From contig CAJMPU010000011.1 in NCBI GenBank assembly GCA_905215505.1, positions 1-64,000 on the forward strand: a stretch of 64,000 nt of DNA. Direction: 5' to 3'. The translations under genes were made by a program, and so were the position numbers. Shown here one piece after another: positions 26,419 to 33,189 of the stretch. The notes below the pieces were generated by a model. It was not told the origin of the DNA and did no database searches. It worked only from the letters and a program-made list of their open reading frames with translations. How positions within the stretch are numbered: position 1 is the first letter of the stretch; each line of letters starts with the position of its first letter. The stretch is from an uncultured bacterium. Lineage in GTDB: Bacteria > Actinomycetota > Coriobacteriia > Coriobacteriales > Coriobacteriaceae.

Positions 26419-28177
26419 GATGATGTCGCGCCGTCGACTGATTGAAACGGCTGCCGGCGCGCTGCTGCTTTCGGGCTGCTCGGTGCAGGAAGACTCCTCG
26501 ACCAAAAAGGTCAAAAAGCAGGACAAGATTAAAAAGGCCGAGGCCTCGGACGGCACCAAGCACCTTCGCGACAAGGACGAGCTCTACGAGGTCTACGATG
26601 ACTCGGGCATTGTGACCATGTACCTGACGGTCTCGCGCGGCAACAGCTCCGAGAACACTGATCATAGCTGGGCCGAGATCAATACGTACTCGGTTTATGA
26701 CTACGCCGACATGGGCGTGGCACGCTATCAGGTTATGGGCCTTTTGCAGGCGGGCGACGAAGACGGCCCAGTGGCCGGCGAGGTTGGCTATGGCGAGGAA
26801 GCGCCCAATGCTACCGTGCAGGTGCGCGGCCAGACGTCGAGCGGTTATACGCAGAAGAATTACAAGGTGGAGCTCAAAAAAGGAAAGGGTACCTGGCGCC
26901 AGCAGCGCGCGATTGCGCTCAACAAGCATATGGGCGAGGGTATGCGTTTTCGCAACAAGATGGCCTACGACCTTATCCGCGGGATTCCCCAGATGATGGG
27001 CCTGCGCACGCAGTTTGTGCATCTGTGGGTGTGCGACCAGACCGAAAAGTCCAACGATACCTTTGAGGACTACGGCCTGTTTACGCAGGTGGAGCAGCTC
27101 AACAAGACGGCGCTTAAGGCACATGGCCTGGATAAGAGCGGGCACCTGTATAAGGTGAACAGCTTTGATTTCCATCGCTACGAGAACACCATTAAACTTG
27201 CCGACGATCCCGACTACAACCAGGCAAACTTCGAGGGCATGCTCGAGATTAAGGGCGATTCGGACCACACCAAGCTCATCGAGATGCTCGATGCGCTCAA
27301 CGACGAATCGCAAAAGATCGATAACGTGCTCGACACCTACTTTGATACCGAGAATCTGGTCTATTGGCTGGCGTTTCAGATCCTGACGGGCAACTGCGAT
27401 ACTCAGAACCGTAACTGTTATCTGTACAGCCCGCTCAACTCAAATACCTGGTACTTTTTAGATTGGGATAACGACGGAATGCTGCGTAAGCTGGAGCTTT
27501 CTCTTGCCGGGTTCTCGGACTATGCGAGCTGGGAGCGCGGCGTAAGCAACTACTGGGGCAACGTGCTATTCAATCGTGCGCTGCGCAGCAAATCGTTCCG
27601 CAGTGAGCTCGACCGCGCCGTAAAGGACCTGCGCTCGTATATGACCGAGGCGCGCCTGGCCAAGATGATTAGACATTATCGCGAGGTTACCGAATCGTTG
27701 GTCTTTGCTTCGCCCGATATCGACAATCTGCCTGTCACCAAGGACCAATACGAGCAAATCGCCGCGGCGATTCCCTCCGAGATCGAGGAGAACTACAAGA
27801 GCTTTCGCGAGAGCTATAAAAAGCCCATGCCGTTCTACATTGGCGTGCCGCAGATCGATAACGGTAAGCTGCGCATTAACTGGGATGCGTCCTACGATTT
27901 TAAGGCGCGCGACATTCGCTATACCGTGGAGCTGGCGCGTGACTATGCCATCAAGGACGTGTTTTTTAAGGCCGAGGACGTGCTGCTGCCTGAGGTGACC
28001 TGCGATGCGCCCGATACTGGCCAGTATTTTGTGCGCGTGCGTGCCACCAACTCAGACGGCTATACGCAAGATGCGTTTGACTACTATGTGACCGACGACG
28101 GCAAACACTACGGCATGAAGTGTTTTTACGTGCAGGACGGTGGTAAGGTCGTGGAGGACACGTATGAGGAGGGCTAG
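26408..28177 (+). CDS. CotH kinase-like lipoprotein
   Basis: A 589-residue protein. The N-terminus RRRLIETAAGALLLSGC is a lipoprotein signal with lipid-attachment cysteine C24, and the twin arginines suggest possible Tat export. The body is CotH: QVRGQTSSGYTQKNYKVEL, ALNKHMGEGMRFRNKMAYDL, and the active-site blocks TGNCDTQNRNCYLY (D331) and YFLDWDNDGML (D352/D354). A C-terminal beta-sandwich, FN3-like (about 475-575), follows. CotH proteins are atypical kinases that phosphorylate surface proteins in spores. In exopolysaccharide clusters their target is unknown; a Pel component or another wall protein is a guess. The ATG at 26408 overlaps the pelG stop by eleven bases. Confidence 0.85.
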   Translation: MTDRMMSRRRLIETAAGALLLSGCSVQEDSSTKKVKKQDKIKKAEASDGTKHLRDKDELYEVYDDSGIVTMYLTVSRGNSSENTDHSWAEINTYSVYDYADMGVARYQVMGLLQAGDEDGPVAGEVGYGEEAPNATVQVRGQTSSGYTQKNYKVELKKGKGTWRQQRAIALNKHMGEGMRFRNKMAYDLIRGIPQMMGLRTQFVHLWVCDQTEKSNDTFEDYGLFTQVEQLNKTALKAHGLDKSGHLYKVNSFDFHRYENTIKLADDPDYNQANFEGMLEIKGDSDHTKLIEMLDALNDESQKIDNVLDTYFDTENLVYWLAFQILTGNCDTQNRNCYLYSPLNSNTWYFLDWDNDGMLRKLELSLAGFSDYASWERGVSNYWGNVLFNRALRSKSFRSELDRAVKDLRSYMTEARLAKMIRHYREVTESLVFASPDIDNLPVTKDQYEQIAAAIPSEIEENYKSFRESYKKPMPFYIGVPQIDNGKLRINWDASYDFKARDIRYTVELARDYAIKDVFFKAEDVLLPEVTCDAPDTGQYFVRVRATNSDGYTQDAFDYYVTDDGKHYGMKCFYVQDGGKVVEDTYEEG

Positions 28178-28955
28178 CGCGCTGCTTGAGCGCCTTACGG
28201 CTCCGCCTGTGCGTGCCACGCAGGAGCGTTACCGCCACGAGCTCAAATATCTCATTAACGAGGGCGAGCACGCTGCGCTTGCCTGCCGCATGGCGCCGGT
28301 TTTTAAACTGGACAAGTATGCGCGGGCGGGTGTTTACACCATTCGCAGCCTGTACTTTGACGACTACTGCAACTCGGCCTACGAGGAAAAAGACGCCGGT
28401 ATTCTCATGCGCAAAAAGTATCGCGTGCGCATCTACAACGGCAGCGACAAGGTGATTAAGCTCGAGCGCAAAAAGAAGTACGGTAGCTGGATCTACAAGG
28501 AGGACGCACCACTCACGCGCGGCGAGTTTGAGCAGATTCTGGCTGGCGACTACGGCTTTTTGCTGAGGAGCCCCTATCCGCTCTGCCGCGAGTTCTACAT
28601 CGAGTGCATCTGCAACATGATGCGCCCGCGGACCATCGTGGACTACGAGCGCGAGCCGTGGGTGATGGACGAGGGCACCGTGCGCATTACGTTTGACATG
28701 AACGTGCGTGCCGCGGTGGGAAGCTTCGATATCTTTGACGCGACCTTGCCCGCGCTGCCGGTCCTGGAGCCCGGCAAGCTGGTGATGGAGGTCAAGTTTA
28801 CCGAGTTTTGCCCGCAGCTGGTGCGCGATATGGTGCCGCCGGGCACGGCCGAGCTCACGGCGGTCTCCAAGTACTGTCTGTGTTACGAAAAGACTGCCTA
28901 CCTGCGCGGATTTAATTACTGGCAATCGGATTTTGAGAACCGAGGGGATATTTAG
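28164..28955 (+). CDS. VTC-domain protein (polyphosphate polymerase-like)
   Basis: A 263-residue tunnel-fold protein of the VTC family: RYRHELKYLI, TIRSLYFDDYCNSAYEEK, RKKYRVRIYNG, IKLERKKK, TIVDYEREPWV, VRITFDMNVRA and VMEVKFTEFCP carry the conserved basic and acidic residues that line the tunnel. In yeast Vtc4 this domain makes polyphosphate from ATP; bacterial single-domain members often stand next to CotH and DUF4956 genes and their product is not established. The ATG at 28164 overlaps the cotH-like stop. Soluble and probably cytosolic, perhaps docked on the DUF4956 membrane protein. Confidence 0.85.
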   Translation: MRRASALLERLTAPPVRATQERYRHELKYLINEGEHAALACRMAPVFKLDKYARAGVYTIRSLYFDDYCNSAYEEKDAGILMRKKYRVRIYNGSDKVIKLERKKKYGSWIYKEDAPLTRGEFEQILAGDYGFLLRSPYPLCREFYIECICNMMRPRTIVDYEREPWVMDEGTVRITFDMNVRAAVGSFDIFDATLPALPVLEPGKLVMEVKFTEFCPQLVRDMVPPGTAELTAVSKYCLCYEKTAYLRGFNYWQSDFENRGDI

Positions 28956-28958
28956 ACC

Positions 28959-29624
28959 ATGAGCACCAGGGGCTTTTTTAAGAACTCCGTCTTGGAGGCG
29001 TTTGGCCAGGTCGACCCTGCCAAGATCGGTCTATCGCTGCTCGTGGCGCTTGCCATGGGCATCCTGATCTACTACGTGTACAAGCGCTTTTTTACCGGTG
29101 TGGTCTATTCGCGCAGCTTTGCCGTGACGCTCGTGGGTATGTGCGTGCTTACCTGCATGGTTACGCTTGCGATCTCGACCAACGTGGTCATCTCGCTCGG
29201 TATGGTCGGTGCTCTGTCCATCGTTCGCTATCGTACGGCGGTCAAGGACCCGCTCGACCTGCTCTACCTGTTTTGGGCCATTACCACGGGCATTACGGCA
29301 GGCGCCGGCATGTACGCGCTCGTGGGGCTTACGGCGGTGGTGATCGTGGTGATGATCGCCGGCTTTGCGAGCCACCAGGACAAGGCGCGCGTGTACATGA
29401 TGGTGATTCACTACACGGGCCAGACCGCCGGCGACGATATCGTTCGCGCGTTTGGACGCACCAAGTTCACTGTCAAGTCCAAGACCATGCGCGGCGACAA
29501 GGTCGAGATGGCCGTCGAGGTGTTCTCGGACGGCGTGGATATGCCCTACGCCGATGCGATTCGCGCGCTCGACGGCGTTGAGGACCTGACGCTCATCCAG
29601 TACAACGGCGAATATCACGGCTAG
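28959..29624 (+). CDS. DUF4956 membrane protein
   Basis: A 221-residue protein with three or four transmembrane segments (LSLLVALAMGILIYYVY, FAVTLVGMCVLTCMVTLAIS, TTGITAGAGMYALVGLTAVVIVVMIAGF) and the characteristic loop SLGMVGALSIVRYRTAVKDP, followed by a cytosolic ferredoxin-like C-terminal domain. The family is consistently paired with VTC-domain genes, which suggests a membrane partner or exporter for the VTC product. Three bases separate it from the VTC gene. It is the last gene of the operon; no strong terminator is visible in the 33 bp that follow. Confidence 0.85.
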   Translation: MSTRGFFKNSVLEAFGQVDPAKIGLSLLVALAMGILIYYVYKRFFTGVVYSRSFAVTLVGMCVLTCMVTLAISTNVVISLGMVGALSIVRYRTAVKDPLDLLYLFWAITTGITAGAGMYALVGLTAVVIVVMIAGFASHQDKARVYMMVIHYTGQTAGDDIVRAFGRTKFTVKSKTMRGDKVEMAVEVFSDGVDMPYADAIRALDGVEDLTLIQYNGEYHG

Positions 29625-29657
29625 TTTGGTTCAGTTTTATTTAAGGAGCGGTGTCGC

Positions 29658-30650
29658 GTGGATGTGCAGCAGCTTGAAGAGACCTGGGCCGTAGGGGCCG
29701 GCGCACGTGAAACGTGCCTTGTTGCGGCCTCGCATGTGCCGGCGGCTCTGTCGCTGCTGGGTATTGTGCGTCCCGGTGACCGCCTGGTGGCCTTTGCGGA
29801 TGACTTTGCCGATGCGTTTGCGCGCGGCTTTGATGCCTACGACGTTGTGCTCGTGGGGGAGCCGTCGGTTGCGGCGTTTGCCGCCGCGTCCGAGGGTTTT
29901 GCCACCGCGTTTGATGCCGAGGTGCCGCACCTGTGGTGGTTTGTGAATTCAATCGGCGGCTTTGGCCTGCGTGTTCCCGATTTGCGCGCGCTGGGTCGGG
30001 CGGCGCGTGAGGCTCATGCGCTGCTGGTTGTGGACAACACCGTGGCGTCGGCTTTTGGCTGCGATCCGCTGCGGCTGGGTGCTGCGCTGTCGCTCGAGGC
30101 GCTCGATCGCGTGTGTGCCGACGAAGCTCCGCGCAAGCTCGTCGCCGTCTCGGTGGCGCGCTCGCAGCTCAAGCGCCATCGTGTGGATGCAGCTGCCGAG
30201 TGCACGCATGCCCTGCTTGAGGGCTGTGGCTTGGCCAAGCTTGATTTGACTGCTGACGAGGCCGACGTGCTGGAGCGCGGGCTGGACTCGCTCGATGCTC
30301 GCATGCAGGCTCACTTCGACCGCGCACGTGCACTGGCCGAGTATCTGGCTGCCAACGAGATGGTGCGCAACGTGCGCTATCCAGGGCTGGGTTCGCATCC
30401 CGATCATGCGGTTGCAACGGGAATCCTCGAGCACGGCTTTGGCCCGGCAGTTGAGTTTGACCTTATCGAGCGAAGTGCGGGTGAGCTGTTCGACACATTG
30501 CCGGGGGAGTTCCGCACATCACCCGCCGGCGGCGCAACAACGCGCCTTTCGGCCCCGCGCGGTAAGCAGGGGGGTGCCATCCGCCTCTTCGCCGGCACCG
30601 ACGACCCTCTGCAGGTGGCTGCCACTCTCGATAACGCCCTTCGCAAGTAG
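29658..30650 (+). CDS. Trans-sulfuration-type PLP-fold protein lacking the lysine
   Basis: A 330-residue member of the Cys/Met metabolism (cystathionine gamma-synthase) fold, shorter than the usual 380-400. Recognisable parts are LLVVDNTVASAFGCDPLRLGA, the C-terminal YPGLGSHPDHAVATGILEHGFGPAVEF and IRLFAGTDDPLQVAATLDNAL. Where active enzymes have S-x-T-K-Y with the PLP lysine, this protein reads SVARSQ with R168, so it is probably inactive in the usual chemistry. It may be a regulatory or decayed paralogue. The GTG at 29658 follows AAGGAG at 29643-29648. It stands 33 bp after the Pel operon and could be read from it, but a functional link is doubtful. Confidence 0.7.
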   Translation: MDVQQLEETWAVGAGARETCLVAASHVPAALSLLGIVRPGDRLVAFADDFADAFARGFDAYDVVLVGEPSVAAFAAASEGFATAFDAEVPHLWWFVNSIGGFGLRVPDLRALGRAAREAHALLVVDNTVASAFGCDPLRLGAALSLEALDRVCADEAPRKLVAVSVARSQLKRHRVDAAAECTHALLEGCGLAKLDLTADEADVLERGLDSLDARMQAHFDRARALAEYLAANEMVRNVRYPGLGSHPDHAVATGILEHGFGPAVEFDLIERSAGELFDTLPGEFRTSPAGGATTRLSAPRGKQGGAIRLFAGTDDPLQVAATLDNALRK

Positions 30651-30670
30651 CTAATCGGGGTCTGTGTCAC

Positions 30671-30822
30671 GAAAACGGCCTATTTACTACGTTTAAGCAA
30701 TAGGGGTCGACCACACCCGCCTATTTTGAAAATTACCAAGCTGTTTACCAGCGGTTTTAATTTCATAATGTCCGGTATGGTCGTGGGTGTTCAACTAAAC
30801 GTAGTAGATGGGCCCGTTTTGT
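30671..30822. repeat. Imperfect inverted repeat element
   Basis: Arms at about 30671-30695 and 30796-30822 match as inverted repeats (exact core TACTACGTTTA/TAAACGTAGTA at 30685-30695 and 30796-30806, plus AAAACGG and CCGTTTT outside). About 100 bp of AT-rich DNA lies between. It resembles a small palindromic dispersed element. It sits between convergent genes. Confidence 0.6.
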
Positions 30823-30873
30823 GGCGCGAGCCTCAACCCGAGGGCGCTGTGGGCTAAAAACCGCCTAAAAGGA

Positions 30874-31230
30874 CTACTCCGCGTTGATGCTGGCGATGAG
30901 GACGTCGGCTTTGGCGGCTATGGCCTGGTTGATGTCGGCCTGCAGCTCCTCGTAGACCGCTATGGCGCGCTCGCCGGCGGGGGTGAGCGATGATCCGCGG
31001 GCTCCGTCGCGCTCGATGAGCTTGCAGCCCAGCTGGCCTTCGGCCTCGTTTACGATGCGCCAGGCCTTGGAATACGCCATGCCCATGCTCTTGGCGGCAC
31101 GGTTGAGCGAGTGTTCGTGGGCAATACCCTGCAGCAGCAAGACGCAGCCGTGGCCGAACACGCCCGGCAGGTCTTTGTCGCACGCTTGAATGACCAACTT
31201 TGCCGTCGTCTTGTACTTCATACGCTCCAC
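30874..31230 (-). CDS. ModE/LysR-type winged-helix regulator
   Basis: A 118-residue single-domain DNA-binding protein. GIAHEHSLNRAAKSMGMAYSKAWRIV is the ModE/LysR-type HTH, followed by the wing LGCKLIERDGARGSSLTPAGERAI. There is no molybdate-binding domain, so it belongs to the short ModE-N (COG2005) group. Targets unknown; the divergently oriented guaB and genes for molybdate use elsewhere are candidates. The start could be ATG 31230 or the in-frame ATG at 31221 (MKYKTTAKL). It is convergent with the PLP-fold gene across the inverted-repeat element. Confidence 0.8.
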   Translation of the reverse strand: MERMKYKTTAKLVIQACDKDLPGVFGHGCVLLLQGIAHEHSLNRAAKSMGMAYSKAWRIVNEAEGQLGCKLIERDGARGSSLTPAGERAIAVYEELQADINQAIAAKADVLIASINAE

Positions 31231-31414
31231 GTCTCCCCGCTAAAGTGTTTGCTGGGCAAACGCAAAGCCTGCGTCAAACCCTCGTGTGCTCTTCTTAAAT
31301 CATGCATTGTAGCAGTCAAAGTGCGTTAAGATACTTCCCCAGTATTGGGCGCCCAAGGTTGGGCTGGGTCCTACGAGGCCTGCAGCCGACCGGTCGCATG
31401 GAAAAAGGAGAAAC

Positions 31415-32926
31415 ATGGCTACGTTCTTTCCCGGTGAGTCCCACACGTTTTCGGAGTATCTGCTGGTCCCTGGCTATTCGTCCTCGCAGTGCATCCCCAA
31501 CAACGTCTCTCTTAAGACGCCTCTAACCCGCTTTAAGCGCGGTGAGAAGCCGGCAATCACCCTGAACATCCCCATGGTTTCCGCCATCATGCAGTCCGTC
31601 TCGGGCGTCGACATGGGTGTCGCGCTCGCTACCGAGGGTGGCCTGTCCTTCATTTACGGTTCTCAGACTCCCGAGTCCGAGGCCGCCATGGTCAAGGCCG
31701 TCAAGGATCACAAGGCCGGCTTTGTTCAGTCCGATTCCACGCTGACCCCCGACATGACCATGGAACAGGTCATCGAGCTCAAGGAGAAGACCGGTCACTC
31801 CACCATGCCGGTCACCGACGATGGCACCCCCAAGGGCAAGCTCCTGGGCATCGTCACCAGCCGTGACTATCGCCCCAGCCGCGATGACCACCAGAAGAAG
31901 GTCTCCGAGTTCATGACCCCGCGTGAGCAGCTCATCGTGGGCGACAAGAACATCAGCCTCAAGGTTGCCAACGACGTCATCTGGGACAACAAGCTCAACG
32001 CTCTGCCTATCGTCGACGACAACGATCACCTTATGGGCATCGTCTTCCGCAAGGACTACGACAGCCACAAGACCAACCCAAATGAGCTGCTCGATAACGA
32101 CAAGCGCTATATGGTCGGCGCCGGTATCAATACCCGCGACTATGCCGAGCGCGTGCCGCTGCTCATCGAGGCTGGCGCCGATGTCCTGTGCATCGACTCT
32201 TCCGAGGGCTTCAGCGAATGGCAGAAGCGCACTATCGAGTGGATCCGCGCCAACTACGGTGAGGACGTCAAGGTCGGTGCCGGTAACGTCGTCGACGCCG
32301 AGGGCTTCCGCTTCCTGGCAGACTGCGGTGCCGACTTTATCAAGGTCGGTATCGGCGGTGGCTCCATCTGCATCACCCGCGAGACCAAGGGTATCGGCCG
32401 TGGCCAGGCTACCGCGCTGATCGACGTCTGCCGCGCTCGCGACGAGTACTACGAGGAGACCGGCGTCTACGTGCCCGTGTGCTCCGACGGCGGTATCGTC
32501 TACGACTACCACATGACGCTCGCCCTTGCGATGGGTGCAGACTTTATGATGCTGGGCCGCTACTTCGCCCGCTTCGACGAGAGCCCGACCGAGCGCGTCA
32601 ACGTGAACGGTCAGTACATGAAGGAGTACTGGGGCGAGGGTTCCGCGCGTGCCCGCAACTGGCAGCGCTACGACCTGGGCGGCGCCGCGAAGCTCAGCTT
32701 CGTCGAGGGTGTCGACTCCTACGTTCCCTACGCCGGTTCCCTCAAGGACGGCGTGGGCGGCACGCTCTACAAGGTCAAGTCCACGATGTGCAACTGCGGT
32801 GCCCTCTCGATCCCCGAGCTCCAGGAAAAGGCACGCCTGACCCTGGTGAGCTCCACCTCCATCGTCGAAGGCGGCGCCCACGACGTTGTCGTCAAAGATT
32901 CGCAGCAGTCTGTGTCTTATCGATAG
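31415..32926 (+). CDS. guaB: IMP dehydrogenase, 503-residue type
   Basis: Converts IMP to XMP with NAD, the first committed step to GMP. Landmarks are a barrel beginning HTFSEYLLVPGYSSSQCIPN, the CBS pair (about 95-225), the cofactor and substrate loops GAGINTRD and ADVLCIDSSEGFSEWQ, the catalytic-cysteine loop GGGSICITRETKGIGRGQ, SDGGIVYDYHMTLALAMGAD and the flap RARNWQRYDLGG with its Arg-Tyr pair. Both length and wording follow the Tritrichomonas foetus-type IMPDH rather than the usual Bacillus/E. coli type (about 490 residues, GSICTTR). Start ATG 31415 after AAAAGGAG. Single-gene unit with a strong terminator behind it. Confidence 0.93.
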   Translation: MATFFPGESHTFSEYLLVPGYSSSQCIPNNVSLKTPLTRFKRGEKPAITLNIPMVSAIMQSVSGVDMGVALATEGGLSFIYGSQTPESEAAMVKAVKDHKAGFVQSDSTLTPDMTMEQVIELKEKTGHSTMPVTDDGTPKGKLLGIVTSRDYRPSRDDHQKKVSEFMTPREQLIVGDKNISLKVANDVIWDNKLNALPIVDDNDHLMGIVFRKDYDSHKTNPNELLDNDKRYMVGAGINTRDYAERVPLLIEAGADVLCIDSSEGFSEWQKRTIEWIRANYGEDVKVGAGNVVDAEGFRFLADCGADFIKVGIGGGSICITRETKGIGRGQATALIDVCRARDEYYEETGVYVPVCSDGGIVYDYHMTLALAMGADFMMLGRYFARFDESPTERVNVNGQYMKEYWGEGSARARNWQRYDLGGAAKLSFVEGVDSYVPYAGSLKDGVGGTLYKVKSTMCNCGALSIPELQEKARLTLVSSTSIVEGGAHDVVVKDSQQSVSYR

Positions 32927-32975
32927 GATAAGAGCTGCAAATATAGGTTGAGTATCAACCACGTTATTTAGATAA

Positions 32976-33012
32976 AGCGAGATGCCTGCAAGTCGCAGGC
33001 ATCTCGCTTGTC
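32976..33012 (+). terminator. guaB terminator
   Basis: A perfect 14-bp stem (AGCGAGATGCCTGC with its complement, 32976-32989 and 32995-33008) around a 5-nt loop, followed by a T-rich tail. Confidence 0.85.
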
Positions 33013-33044
33013 GTATTTGCTATCATCATGCGAGTTAACGATGT

Positions 33045-33163
33045 GGCGGGGCGTTCTTACCTTTGCTCGCTGCAAGTTCCGCACGCAAAGAAGAGCACTA
33101 AATGTGCTCTTCGTCTTGCGCAGGACTGTCCGCAGCAGCGAGTAAAGGTAAGAACGCCCCGCC
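33045..33163 (+). repeat. 119-nt near-perfect long hairpin before leuS
   Basis: Arms 33045-33073 and 33135-33163 pair over 29 positions with only one G-U. Inside, 33090-33098 pairs with 33104-33112 (GAAGAGCAC/GTGCTCTTC) and flanking bases also partly pair. It ends 27 bp before the leuS start. It is not a T-box: no specifier-stem layout or TGGNACCGCG is seen. It may be a leader RNA for leuS or an inserted palindromic element. Confidence 0.8.
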
Positions 33164-33189
33164 CCAACCCAGCTAACAAAGGAGCTGAT

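Noticed and set aside
31523..32962. 479-codon open frame opposite guaB
   Set aside because: It is the antisense shadow of a highly biased GC-rich gene, with a composition of repeated Val/Asp/Gly/Leu and no start signal.
33012..33189. T-box riboswitch before leuS
   Set aside because: No TGGNACCGCG element and no specifier-loop arrangement; the structure is a simple long inverted repeat.
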